From the NCBI GenBank assembly GCA_001801025.1, contig MGWO01000013.1:78476-142475 (forward strand): a stretch of DNA of 64,000 nucleotides. Reading direction: 5' to 3'. The notes under the pieces were generated by a model that did no database searches, was not told where the DNA came from, and saw only the letters and a program-made list of their open reading frames with translations. This stretch comes from Gallionellales bacterium GWA2_54_124. Lineage in GTDB: Bacteria; Pseudomonadota; Gammaproteobacteria; Burkholderiales; Gallionellaceae. The translations under genes and the position numbers were made by a program. Positions 1 through 7,906 of this stretch are shown here, piece by piece (position 1 is the first letter of the stretch; every line of letters begins with the position of its first letter).

Positions 1-1
1 A

Positions 2-1201
2 CCGAAAATGGTCGGTTTAACCGCAGTCGATGAGGCGATGAACAGCATCGCAGCGCAGCGCAGCGCAAAAATTGAGGCAGGGCTCGATATTCAGTCCAAA
101 ACTGCAGGCAATGGCACCTCGACCTATAACTCAATAGAAGCTCCCGTGCTTGCACGCTTCCCGATTGGTTACGAGGCACATGGCACAGTTCAGATCGACA
201 AGCTCAGCGTCGATGCAGGCTCTTTGCCAGCGGCTTTCAACGATGCCGCCTTGTTCGGAAAAATTCATCTAATCCAGAGTCCACTTGCTGCCCCGCTCGC
301 GCAAACGGCATCGGGTACCTCTATCGGCTTAGGTTATGAGCAATCCGGTGTCAAAGCCGATATCGGTCTCGTAGGTCAGGGTTTCCCCGTCAGAAATGTG
401 GTGGGCGGTATACGCACCGGCGGAGAAATAGGTGGTTTGAGTTATTCACTGACGCTGTCACGCAGACCCTACACAGGATCGCTACTCTCCTACGCAGGCA
501 CCAAGGATCCGATTTCAGGCATGACTTGGGGCGGCGTGACCAATACAGGCTTATCGCTCTATATGTCGACAACCTTGGGAGACTTTAATGTATCGGGTAT
601 GGGCTCCTACGGATTACTGCGAGGACAAAATGTGCTGAATAACAGTCGATTCTACTTGCGTGCGGCGATTGACACAGACATTTACACCAGCGATGACTCG
701 ATTCTCAATATCGGCCTGAGCGCTAATTATACGAGTTTTGCCAAAAATCAGGCCTTTTACACCTTTGGCCACGGTGGCTACTACAGCCCGCAAAGCAGCC
801 TGAGTTTTAGCCTGCCTGTTGAACTAAGGGGACGCGAAGACTTGCTGTCCTATCAGGTCAGAGCCAGCGTATCGTATTCCCGCACCCAAGAAGATGCGGC
901 CGTCTTTTATCCGACCGATGCAGCCTTGCAAGCACGGGCAGCAGCCGGACCGTTCTTCCCGCCTGGCAATAGTCAGGCAATCTATCAGGGGGGCACGGGC
1001 GGCGGCTTCGGCTATGGCTTGCTTGCCGCTACAGAATACCGGTTAACGCCGAACTTAGCGCTGGGAGGACGCTTTACGATGGATCGTTCAGCTTACTATG
1101 CCCCTAATACCCTGTTCTTCTACGGCAGATACCTGTTTAACCCTGAAACAGGACCGGTAAAACTGAGACCCGATCCGGTCACGCCCTACTCTCAATACTA
1201 A
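2..1201 (+). CDS. bcsC: Cellulose synthase operon protein C (BcsC), C-terminal part
   Basis: This is the 3' end of a gene that begins before the window; the reading frame is open to the left edge, and the ATG at position 8 is an internal codon. The roughly 400 residues match the BCSC_C domain, the outer-membrane beta-barrel of the cellulose export protein. Recognisable family signatures in order are GFPVRNVVGG, SRRPYTGSLLSYAG, DPISGMTWGG, FTFGHGGYYSPQS and FYPTDAALQA, followed by the terminal strand (LTPNLALGGRF). The periplasmic TPR part expected upstream is outside the window. The protein ends with about 20 residues (PETGPVKLRPDP and on) beyond the usual last strand, which is slightly odd. 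It guides the glucan chain out of the cell, and the next genes suggest that the chain is acylated. Family identity is sure; cellulose as the polymer is inferred from the family. Confidence 0.9.
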   Translation, partial: PKMVGLTAVDEAMNSIAAQRSAKIEAGLDIQSKTAGNGTSTYNSIEAPVLARFPIGYEAHGTVQIDKLSVDAGSLPAAFNDAALFGKIHLIQSPLAAPLAQTASGTSIGLGYEQSGVKADIGLVGQGFPVRNVVGGIRTGGEIGGLSYSLTLSRRPYTGSLLSYAGTKDPISGMTWGGVTNTGLSLYMSTTLGDFNVSGMGSYGLLRGQNVLNNSRFYLRAAIDTDIYTSDDSILNIGLSANYTSFAKNQAFYTFGHGGYYSPQSSLSFSLPVELRGREDLLSYQVRASVSYSRTQEDAAVFYPTDAALQARAAAGPFFPPGNSQAIYQGGTGGGFGYGLLAATEYRLTPNLALGGRFTMDRSAYYAPNTLFFYGRYLFNPETGPVKLRPDPVTPYSQY

Positions 1202-1261
1202 ACTGGTCAGCCCTCTTTTAATTTAATGACACAGACTCGGACAAAAAATACATAAAACAAT

Positions 1262-2491
1262 ATGTTACGCAAGCCTGAATTCCAATCTCTGCTGTTCTGT
1301 GTCGTTTCATATGCCGCAGTTATTACACTTAAAGGCTGGAGTACGGGCATCTTTACGTTGATGCTTGGGATTTCAGCTTTAATTTTTGTCGAATTATTTA
1401 CTGTCCCAACAAAATTACGAAAATTTATCGCCTATTGCATTTTTTTTGTCACCCCATTTTTAACTGTGATCGGACAGGTTGGCGTCTTGACAGGCTTGGG
1501 GAGAAGTTCTGTTTCACTACCTTGGCAAGGTATTGCTTTTGCGACATCAGGCATTGCCTTTCAAATCTATCAAGGGAAGCTGGGTTTTAACCAGCTGTTT
1601 GGCAGTATTTTGCAGCCATTACGACTGATTTCAGGACCTTTGGCAATTTCCATTGAACCGTTCAAACGATTGAATGTTAAGCGAATACGAATATATTTGG
1701 GATGGATTGTTTTAGGAGGCTTCTTTTATGGTGTACTGGCCTCAGGAATAGCTTCATTACTTGTTTTTAAAGAATCCACTGAATCTTTCGATATTTTACT
1801 TTTTTCAATCATTTTTGAAATGTACGTGTACTTTAATTTTTGCGGCATTTCATTGATCGTATTAGGCGTTTTAAACCTAGTGGGAGCACGTACCGCATTA
1901 AATTTTAATGCACCCTTCAGCGCTAATAATCTAATCGGATACTGGCAACGATGGCATATTAGCTTTGCCCATGTATTAAAAAATCTTTTTTTTAAACCAT
2001 GCCGAAATGTAATCGGCACTTCACTTGCTGTCATTGTCGTTTTTTTGGCCTCATCAATGTGGCATGGTGTGACGCTGAATTTTTTAATCTGGGGAATGTT
2101 TCATGCAATCGGTTGGCTGCTGACATACCATCTTTCATATTTAAAATGGGATAGAGTCAAACAATTATTGAATATTTTTTTAATGACTGTGTTTATTTTA
2201 GTCGGGCGTATCATTTTTTCAGAAGATAATACGAACTTACTGTTTATCAAGCTGAGGAATTTATCTAATTTCGAATGGAGTCCAGATGCACTTGCACGTA
2301 ATATAAGTCTCGATATTCAAACCTGGTTAACAATATCAGCTTGTGCAGGTGTCATATTGCTGGAAATTTTTGCATCAAACAAAATGTTCCAATACAAAAT
2401 GCTACGTAAAAATTGGGTGCTCTTATTTTTACTTTCTTTAACCGTGGTATATGGCTCAAACGGACTCGGTAGTGCTTACGGAAATCGATAA
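1262..2491 (+). CDS. MBOAT-family membrane O-acyltransferase, probably cellulose acetylation
   Basis: A 409-residue protein with about ten hydrophobic segments. It carries the MBOAT signature: a WQRWHISF motif near residue 229 and, after a hydrophobic stretch, SSMWHGVTLNFLIWGMFHA with the conserved histidine. The family includes AlgI, DltB and WssH, which pass acyl groups across the inner membrane to a periplasmic SGNH partner. The gene starts 60 bases after bcsC and is followed after 6 bases by an SGNH protein, the arrangement of polysaccharide O-acetylation modules (compare wssFGHI next to wss/bcs genes in Pseudomonas). It is shorter than AlgI (about 520 residues). The DNA is visibly more AT-rich than the housekeeping genes of the window, which fits acquisition by transfer. 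Donor and acceptor are inferred from context. Confidence 0.82.
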   Translation: MLRKPEFQSLLFCVVSYAAVITLKGWSTGIFTLMLGISALIFVELFTVPTKLRKFIAYCIFFVTPFLTVIGQVGVLTGLGRSSVSLPWQGIAFATSGIAFQIYQGKLGFNQLFGSILQPLRLISGPLAISIEPFKRLNVKRIRIYLGWIVLGGFFYGVLASGIASLLVFKESTESFDILLFSIIFEMYVYFNFCGISLIVLGVLNLVGARTALNFNAPFSANNLIGYWQRWHISFAHVLKNLFFKPCRNVIGTSLAVIVVFLASSMWHGVTLNFLIWGMFHAIGWLLTYHLSYLKWDRVKQLLNIFLMTVFILVGRIIFSEDNTNLLFIKLRNLSNFEWSPDALARNISLDIQTWLTISACAGVILLEIFASNKMFQYKMLRKNWVLLFLLSLTVVYGSNGLGSAYGNR

Positions 2492-2497
2492 TAAATT

Positions 2498-3133
2498 ATG
2501 CTTTTAAGTGGATTAGGTATTTTGATTGTAGGGGGTAGCCACATAGTTTATCCGGGTACTCTTGTGACTTCTTTAAATAATGGCTTATCGGATAAGGGTG
2601 CTCACGTTCATTCTCTGGGTGTATGTGGTATCACGCCTTCACAGCTAACCAAAGTATCCAAGGGGACTTGCGGCGCTGCAGAACGCGTTGGTACAGGCGC
2701 GCTAAACATGAAATTGGGCAGCAAAGCAGAAACTGTTCCCATTGCAAAACTCATTGAAACTGAAAAGCCAGGATTAGTGATTATTGTGATGGGAGACACA
2801 TTAGCCGATTATCGCAACAAGGCTGGAATGTCTACGCCGTGGGTCAATTCTGAAATTGATCAGGTTACACAAGAGATAAATCGCACCAAAGTAAGATGCG
2901 TTTGGGTCGGCCCATCATGGGGTCAGGAAGGACATTCCGGAGGTAAAACCTATGCCAGAGTACAGCAAATTTCTAACTTATTATCGCAAAGAGTGTCACC
3001 TTGCACCTATATTGATTCACTAAAAATGTCACAAAAGGGCGAGTGGTCAACTTTGGATGGCATACACTACCGTGATCAATATTACAAAATATGGGCCGAT
3101 AAGATCGTCGACGAGTTAGATAAAATCAAATAA
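2498..3133 (+). CDS. SGNH/GDSL-type protein, putative periplasmic acetyltransferase partner
   Basis: A 211-residue protein with a hydrophobic N-terminus that may be a signal or anchor. It has an SGNH fold signature: GGSH at residues 12-15 carries the presumed nucleophilic Ser14 (the usual GDS is GGS here), a block-III-like VMGDT segment near residue 102, and DGIHY near the C-terminus supplying the Asp-His pair. It follows the MBOAT gene by 6 bases and is likely translated from the same mRNA. A close paralogue lies convergently at 3291-3980. By analogy with AlgJ/AlgX and WssI-type proteins it may transfer or remove acetyl groups on the exported glucan; a plain esterase is equally possible. The Asp-to-Gly change at the nucleophile motif is seen directly, and its effect is unknown. 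Confidence 0.7.
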   Translation: MLLSGLGILIVGGSHIVYPGTLVTSLNNGLSDKGAHVHSLGVCGITPSQLTKVSKGTCGAAERVGTGALNMKLGSKAETVPIAKLIETEKPGLVIIVMGDTLADYRNKAGMSTPWVNSEIDQVTQEINRTKVRCVWVGPSWGQEGHSGGKTYARVQQISNLLSQRVSPCTYIDSLKMSQKGEWSTLDGIHYRDQYYKIWADKIVDELDKIK

Positions 3134-3290
3134 ACAACCACTGCTAAAGTTCGGTGTATTTGAAATGCGGACTAAAAGTTATGAACCGCGACTCATTTAG
3201 AAACATCGGTCGCAGTAGAAACGCCCGTTACCTGACACCCCTGCTGCGACTAAATCATGGCGGTAAGGCTGAAAAATCTTCGCTTAAACC
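3134..3290. other. Spacer between convergent SGNH genes with a weak inverted repeat
   Basis: A gap of 157 bases between the convergent SGNH genes. It holds an imperfect 10-base inverted repeat (GTCGCAGTAG near 3210 and CTGCTGCGAC near 3232). No T-run follows, so it is not called a terminator. No open frame of note was seen. Confidence 0.35.
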
Positions 3291-3980
3291 TTAATGTTTG
3301 ATTTTCTGCAAAATATCAGCTGAAACGATCACTTTCGTGATCGCACTACCCCATGCCTGATAGCCTTCACTCTGAAAATGCTGACCGTCAAAATGTCCGG
3401 GTTTATTGGGTACCGGAATAGGAGCCCACTCACCCGGCTTGGACATTGTAAGAGAGTTAACATAGATGCAGGGAGACACATTATCGGCCAGAAAATCAGA
3501 CATTTCCTTGACGCGCGCATAGTTTTTTCCATTATCCCCGCCTTCAGTACCCCATGCAGGTCCCACCCAGACACAACTTGCACCACTTGCTTTGATGCCT
3601 TCAGTCAACGTTTTAACTTCATCCCGCACCCAGGATTTTGGGAGCGAGGCAGCCTTATAACTTGCCATCGTATCGCCGTTGACCACAACAATTAAATCAG
3701 GATGGTGTAAATTTACCAAGTCAGGCAGCGGCTTGGTAAATCCAGCCACACCCGCACGGACTCTCAAAGGTCCATTGTCCAACCTGAATGCACTGCCGCA
3801 GGGCGGCTGAATCGATTTCATCCACGCACCCGATGGCGTACCGCAAGCACCATAGGTATAAACCTTTGCACCCTGCTGCATTAAACCATCATGCAAAGTA
3901 CTAATCAGATAGCCATCGCTGGCCAGATGACTGTCGCCGATAACCAGAACGGTAAGACCTGCAAGTAGTAAGCTGCTCAT
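3291..3980 (-). CDS. SGNH/GDSL-type protein, paralogue of 2498-3133
   Basis: A 229-residue protein clearly related to the product of 2498-3133: both share a GxSH motif after a hydrophobic start, VCVWVGPxWG-like and SPCxYxxSLxMS segments, KxYARV, and a C-terminal DG(x)H pair. This copy keeps the canonical GDSH (residues 15-18, Ser17) and DGQHF, so all catalytic residues of an SGNH enzyme look intact. A good ribosome site (AGGAT) lies 8 bases before the ATG at 3980. It is transcribed towards its paralogue and away from pth, so it has its own promoter somewhere in 3981-4083. Its probable role is acetyl transfer or deacetylation on the same polysaccharide; the substrate is inferred only from neighbours. 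Confidence 0.72.
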   Translation of the reverse strand: MSSLLLAGLTVLVIGDSHLASDGYLISTLHDGLMQQGAKVYTYGACGTPSGAWMKSIQPPCGSAFRLDNGPLRVRAGVAGFTKPLPDLVNLHHPDLIVVVNGDTMASYKAASLPKSWVRDEVKTLTEGIKASGASCVWVGPAWGTEGGDNGKNYARVKEMSDFLADNVSPCIYVNSLTMSKPGEWAPIPVPNKPGHFDGQHFQSEGYQAWGSAITKVIVSADILQKIKH

Positions 3981-4083
3981 ATACGCTATCCTTTAAATTT
4001 TCATTGTCCAACCGAACGAAGTTTAAGTGCAGAAATTCCACTTGTCCAGAACTTAAGCCCCCTCATAGCTCCCCTCGCTAAAA

Positions 4084-4662
4084 TTAATTGCGGCTATGCA
4101 ATTTGAGCATGGCCGCCTCCATTTTCCCGTCGAGCACCTGAGGCAAAACCTGCATAGACTGGTGCAGCGCCTCGAGCATCAGTTCACGTTCGGCGTCACG
4201 CGGATGACCCAGTACAAAATTTGAAACTTGGGCGCGATCACCCGGATGACCTATCCCTAAGCGCAGGCGCCAGAATTCCTTCGTGCCCAGCTGCGCGATG
4301 ATGTCTTTAAGTCCGTTGTGTCCACCGTGGCTGCCACCCAACTTCAAACGCGCAATACCGGGCTGCAAATCAAGCTCGTCGTGCACCACCAGAATCTGAG
4401 CCGGTACAACTTTATAAAATTGCACCAACGCCCCCACAGACCGTCCTGAGAGATTCATGAAAGTCTGCGGTTTGAGCAGTGCAAGTTCTCGCCCCTCTAC
4501 CAATCCACGCGCTGCCAGGCCGTGAAACTTAGCCTCATTCTTAAAATTCAAACCCGCGCGATCGGCCAGTTCATCGACCCACCAGAATCCAACATTGTGC
4601 CGGGTCGCCTCATATTCGCGGCCGGGATTTCCCAAACCAACAATCAACCGTATTGGATCCAT
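4084..4662 (-). CDS. pth: Peptidyl-tRNA hydrolase
   Basis: A 192-residue cytoplasmic enzyme that releases peptides from prematurely dropped peptidyl-tRNA. Diagnostic segments are GLGNPGREYEATRHNVGFW (the N and catalytic H of the family), KPQTFMNLSG, VVHDELDLQPG and GGHNGLKDI. The length is normal. It lies downstream of rplY, the usual order rplY-pth in betaproteobacteria, but a strong terminator at 4693-4727 separates them, so it probably has partial readthrough or its own start signal. The ychF gene often found after pth is absent; an SGNH gene of the cellulose region follows instead. Confidence 0.97.
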   Translation of the reverse strand: MDPIRLIVGLGNPGREYEATRHNVGFWWVDELADRAGLNFKNEAKFHGLAARGLVEGRELALLKPQTFMNLSGRSVGALVQFYKVVPAQILVVHDELDLQPGIARLKLGGSHGGHNGLKDIIAQLGTKEFWRLRLGIGHPGDRAQVSNFVLGHPRDAERELMLEALHQSMQVLPQVLDGKMEAAMLKLHSRN

Positions 4663-4692
4663 TTAATCTAGCCTCGAATCAATTTTAAAACG

Positions 4693-4727
4693 AAAAAAAA
4701 CCCGCCTTGCATAAGCAATGGCGGGTT
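4693..4727 (-). terminator. Rho-independent terminator after rplY
   Basis: On the minus strand an 8-base stem (AACCCGCC with GGCGGGTT, 13-base loop) is followed by a run of eight T. It lies between the rplY stop and the pth start. Confidence 0.85.
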
Positions 4728-4742
4728 CCTGAGCAACCGGAT

Positions 4743-5351
4743 TTACTTGGCAGCTTCGGCTTCAGCAGCAGCTTCAACTGAACCGCGAGGCACATGCACT
4801 GTCGCCACAACCGCTTCAGCAGCGTGTTCACCGTGTGCGCACAGCTCAACGCCGCGTGGCAGCTTCAATTCGCCCAGATGCACAGAGTGACCCAGTTGCA
4901 TACCGCCCAGATCAACTTCGATAAAGGCTGGCAGATCAGCTGGCAGACATGAGATTTCAGCTTCGATCATCACATGACTGATCTTGCCGCCACCTGTTTT
5001 AACAGCCGGTGCGATGTCCTGATTGATGAAATGCAAAGGCACTTTGATATGAATTTTCTTAGACAAATCAACGCGCTGAAAATCCAGATGTTGAACTTGC
5101 TGACGGAAAGGATGGTTTACGAATGCGCGCAATTGTACGGCTTCTTCCTTGCCGTCCAGATTCATCGTCAATACAGATGCGTGGAATGATTCAGCACGCA
5201 GTTTGTAGTACAGTTCGTTGTGATTCATTTCGATCATCACGGCTTCGCCTGAACCGTAAACTACGCCAGGTACGGAACCGGCTTTACGCAGACGGCGGCT
5301 CGCACCCGTACCTTGCGTTTTACGTGTTGTTGCGTTAAATGTTGTTGTCAT
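4743..5351 (-). CDS. rplY: 50S ribosomal protein L25 (Ctc form)
   Basis: A 202-residue L25 of the long general-stress (Ctc/TL5) type; it binds 5S rRNA in the large subunit. The N-terminal L25 domain shows RKTQGTGASRRLRKAGSVPG, and the C-terminal TL5-like beta domain has LPADLPAFIEVDLGGMQ. The tail is Ala/Glu-rich (VEAAAEAEAAK). The start at 5351 is chosen because MTTTFNATTRKTQ is the family N-terminus and GGAGA precedes it at good spacing; a longer frame up to 5414 has no support. It follows prs by about 90 bases and ends in a strong terminator. Confidence 0.96.
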   Translation of the reverse strand: MTTTFNATTRKTQGTGASRRLRKAGSVPGVVYGSGEAVMIEMNHNELYYKLRAESFHASVLTMNLDGKEEAVQLRAFVNHPFRQQVQHLDFQRVDLSKKIHIKVPLHFINQDIAPAVKTGGGKISHVMIEAEISCLPADLPAFIEVDLGGMQLGHSVHLGELKLPRGVELCAHGEHAAEAVVATVHVPRGSVEAAAEAEAAK

Positions 5352-5438
5352 TTTTACTTCTCCAGATAGAGAACCGACCGCGACCAGTCGATTCAAACAA
5401 ACGGCAACCAACATGGCTGCCGCTAAAACTTAATTATT

Positions 5439-6389
5439 TTATTCAGTAAACAGCGAACTGACTGATTCTTCATTGTTGATGCGGCGTATGGTTTCAGCCA
5501 TCAACTCGGCCGTGCTCAGCTGACGGATACGGCCGCAATTTTTCGCCGCTTCCGACAAAGGAATCGTGTCGGTGACGACCAGTTCATCGATCGCTGAATT
5601 TTCGATGCGTTCGATCGCAGGTCCGGACAACACAGCATGGGTACAATAAGCCAGCACGCGCACAGCACCCTTTTCCTTCAATGCTTTTGCAGCTTCACAC
5701 AGCGTGTTTGCAGTATCGACCAGATCGTCCATGATTAAACAGGTGCGGCCACTGACTTCACCGATGATGTTCATCACCTTGGCTACATTGTGGCGCGGAC
5801 GACGCTTGTCGATGATCGCGAGATCGGCATCTAACTGCTTGGCCAGCGCACGGGCACGTACCACACCGCCGACGTCAGGTGACACCACGATCAGGTTGGG
5901 GTAATTCTGACGCCATACATCGGCTAACAGAATCGGACTCGCGTAAATATTATCGACTGGAATATCGAAGAAACCTTGAATCTGGTCAGCATGCAAATCC
6001 ATCGTCAGCACGCGATCAATACCGGCACTGGTCAGCATATCGGCAACCAGTTTCGCGGTAATGGCGACACGCGCCGAACGCGGACGTCTGTCCTGACGCG
6101 CATAGCCGAAATACGGCATCGCAGCGGTAATACGGCCTGCGGAAGCGCGCTTCAACGCATCGGCCATCACCATGATTTCCATCAGATTATCATTGGTCGG
6201 TGCGCAGGACGATTGCAGGATGAAGACATCCTTACCGCGCACATTCTCCAGGAGTTCGACCATCACTTCGCCGTCGGAAAAACGATCGACGGTCGCACGA
6301 CCCAGCGTGATCCCCAATTGCTGCACCACCGCTTCGGCAAGCTTAGGATTGGCATTACCGGTGAACACCATCAAGCTATCGTAGGACAC
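5439..6389 (-). CDS. prs: Ribose-phosphate pyrophosphokinase
   Basis: A 316-residue enzyme making PRPP from ribose 5-phosphate and ATP, feeding purine, pyrimidine, histidine (his operon in this window), tryptophan and NAD synthesis. Visible motifs are [13 protein letters not shown] at the N-terminus, [31 protein letters not shown] (ATP loop) and the PRPP-binding [15 protein letters not shown] near residue 220. The length is normal for class I enzymes. It lies between tRNA-Gln and rplY, the usual betaproteobacterial arrangement. Confidence 0.98.
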   Translation of the reverse strand: MSYDSLMVFTGNANPKLAEAVVQQLGITLGRATVDRFSDGEVMVELLENVRGKDVFILQSSCAPTNDNLMEIMVMADALKRASAGRITAAMPYFGYARQDRRPRSARVAITAKLVADMLTSAGIDRVLTMDLHADQIQGFFDIPVDNIYASPILLADVWRQNYPNLIVVSPDVGGVVRARALAKQLDADLAIIDKRRPRHNVAKVMNIIGEVSGRTCLIMDDLVDTANTLCEAAKALKEKGAVRVLAYCTHAVLSGPAIERIENSAIDELVVTDTIPLSEAAKNCGRIRQLSTAELMAETIRRINNEESVSSLFTE

Positions 6390-6404
6390 GTGAACCCCTT
6401 AAAG

Positions 6405-6435
6405 AATAAAAACCAAAAGGGCACTTGCGTGCCCT
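6405..6435 (-). terminator. Terminator-like hairpin between tRNA-Gln and prs
   Basis: On the minus strand a perfect 7-base stem (AGGGCAC with GTGCCCT, loop of 4) is followed by TTTTGGTTTTT. It sits just downstream of the tRNA and just upstream of prs, so it may end or attenuate the ispE/tRNA transcript. Confidence 0.65.
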
Positions 6436-6440
6436 GATTG

Positions 6441-6515
6441 TGGCTGAGGAGGTAGGGATCGAACCTACGAATGACGGGATCAAAACCCGTTGCCTTACCA
6501 CTTGGCGACTCCCCA
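6441..6515 (-). tRNA. tRNA-Gln (anticodon TTG)
   Basis: A 75-base cloverleaf on the minus strand. The acceptor stem TGGGGAG pairs with CTCCTCA, and CCA is encoded. The anticodon stem ACGGG/CCCGT encloses the loop TTTTGAT with anticodon TTG. The T-loop GTTCGATCC is canonical. It sits 9 bases after the ispE stop, the conserved ispE-tRNA-Gln-prs order. Confidence 0.97.
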
Positions 6516-6524
6516 ATTACCTAG

Positions 6525-7358
6525 TTAAAGCACCCAATCCTGCAACGGATGCTTCATTAAACCTTTTACTGCTACGCCGCGCATACTCTTCGGCAATTTC
6601 TGCAAAACCGCTTCAGCTTGCGGTTGATCCGGGAATTCGGCAAAAACACATGCACCCGAACCCGTCATCATCGCATTGCCATACTTACCCAAGGTTTCGA
6701 TGTAATTTGCAACTTCCGGATAGAGACTACACACCACCGGTTGCAGATCATTTCGCAAGGGCTGCGTTCTGAGGGCGCGAATTATTATCGAAACTGAGTC
6801 CCGTGTCAATTCCGGATGTGAAAATATTTTCGCAGTGGGCACATGAACCGGTGGAAAAAGCACGACATACCACGCTTCCGGCAATCCATACGCCTGTAAT
6901 TTTTCGCCCACGCCTTCGGCAAAGGCGTTCTCACCGAACACAAACACCGGCACATCGGCGCCCAATTCAAGCCCCAATTCCATCAAACGCTCTCGCGTCA
7001 AACCCAATGACCACAAGCGATTGAGTGCAAGCAGCGTGGTAGCCGCATCGGAACTCCCCCCTCCTAAACCGCCGCCCATCGGGATGCATTTTTCAAGCGT
7101 AATATCGGCGCCCAGCGTACATCCGGTATTTTTTTGCAACAAACGCGCGGCACGCACACATAAATCCTGCTCTTCAGGCACCGCTTCGATGAGATTGGTG
7201 CGACGAACCACGCCATCGGCGCGCAATTCAAAATGCAAGGTATCGGATAAATCGATGAAACGGAACAAGGTTTGCAGTAAATGCATCCCGTCGGCACGGC
7301 GCCCGGTGACATGCAAAAATAAATTCAACTTAGCGGGCGCAGGACAGGTGAGCTTCAT
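6525..7358 (-). CDS. ispE: 4-diphosphocytidyl-2-C-methyl-D-erythritol kinase
   Basis: A 277-residue GHMP kinase of the MEP isoprenoid pathway; it phosphorylates CDP-methylerythritol at the 2-hydroxyl. Family motifs are [20 protein letters not shown] at the N-terminus (catalytic Lys), the ATP loop [17 protein letters not shown] and the C-terminal [12 protein letters not shown]. The start at 7358 overlaps the lolB stop as ATGA, indicating translational coupling. The frame continues upstream to 7376, but [10 protein letters not shown] is the family start. Confidence 0.97.
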   Translation of the reverse strand: MKLTCPAPAKLNLFLHVTGRRADGMHLLQTLFRFIDLSDTLHFELRADGVVRRTNLIEAVPEEQDLCVRAARLLQKNTGCTLGADITLEKCIPMGGGLGGGSSDAATTLLALNRLWSLGLTRERLMELGLELGADVPVFVFGENAFAEGVGEKLQAYGLPEAWYVVLFPPVHVPTAKIFSHPELTRDSVSIIIRALRTQPLRNDLQPVVCSLYPEVANYIETLGKYGNAMMTGSGACVFAEFPDQPQAEAVLQKLPKSMRGVAVKGLMKHPLQDWVL

Positions 7359-7906
7359 TTGATATTCCATTCGCATTCATCAATCAACAGGATGATTTCC
7401 AGATTGGCGCGTGTCAGCCTCATACGAACGGGCAGACTATTCGCCTTATCATCCGCATACGCCAAATAGCGCACTTCCCAGCCGTCCTGACGCAACACGG
7501 TGAGCCGCCCCTGCGTATCCCGCTCCAGCATCGCATCCCCCGGCACTGTCAGACCCAGCACCCAATGATGCAAGTGATCCAGTTGCAATCGCCACCCCAG
7601 CACCTGCTGCATCAGCGATTCGACATCGGTATCGCTATAGTGCTGATCACCATTATCTAGCGTCGCATGCGCCTCATCGCGGTAAATGCGCGCGGCCGTC
7701 TGACCCAAAGGCGTGAGCAGCAATATTTCATCGGTCGTATCCTGATGGGTCCAGCGCAGACCAGCCGAATCGCGCGTACCGTTATGTTTCACCGAGATGC
7801 GGCCATTCATCGCAAACGGTACCGCCTCAGGTTGCACCGGGCGCGTCAAGGGGGGCGGTGTAGCACACCCGGCCAGCAGCAACACGATCAGCCAGCAGCG
7901 TATCAA
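7355..7906 (-). CDS. lolB: Outer-membrane lipoprotein receptor LolB
   Basis: A 183-residue lipoprotein with a signal peptide ending in the lipobox LLAGC (Cys at residue 14). LolB takes lipoproteins from the periplasmic carrier LolA and inserts them in the outer membrane. The mature part shows the LolB fold signature ([36 protein letters not shown]). It overlaps its neighbours at both ends by 4 bases (TPR lipoprotein before, ispE after), the standard betaproteobacterial cluster TPR-lolB-ispE. Confidence 0.93.
   Translation of the reverse strand: MIRCWLIVLLLAGCATPPPLTRPVQPEAVPFAMNGRISVKHNGTRDSAGLRWTHQDTTDEILLLTPLGQTAARIYRDEAHATLDNGDQHYSDTDVESLMQQVLGWRLQLDHLHHWVLGLTVPGDAMLERDTQGRLTVLRQDGWEVRYLAYADDKANSLPVRMRLTRANLEIILLIDECEWNIK

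Noticed and set aside
8..10. ATG at position 8 as the start of a 397-residue protein
   Set aside because: The frame is open to the window edge and the protein lacks the signal peptide and TPR part of BcsC; it is an internal Met.
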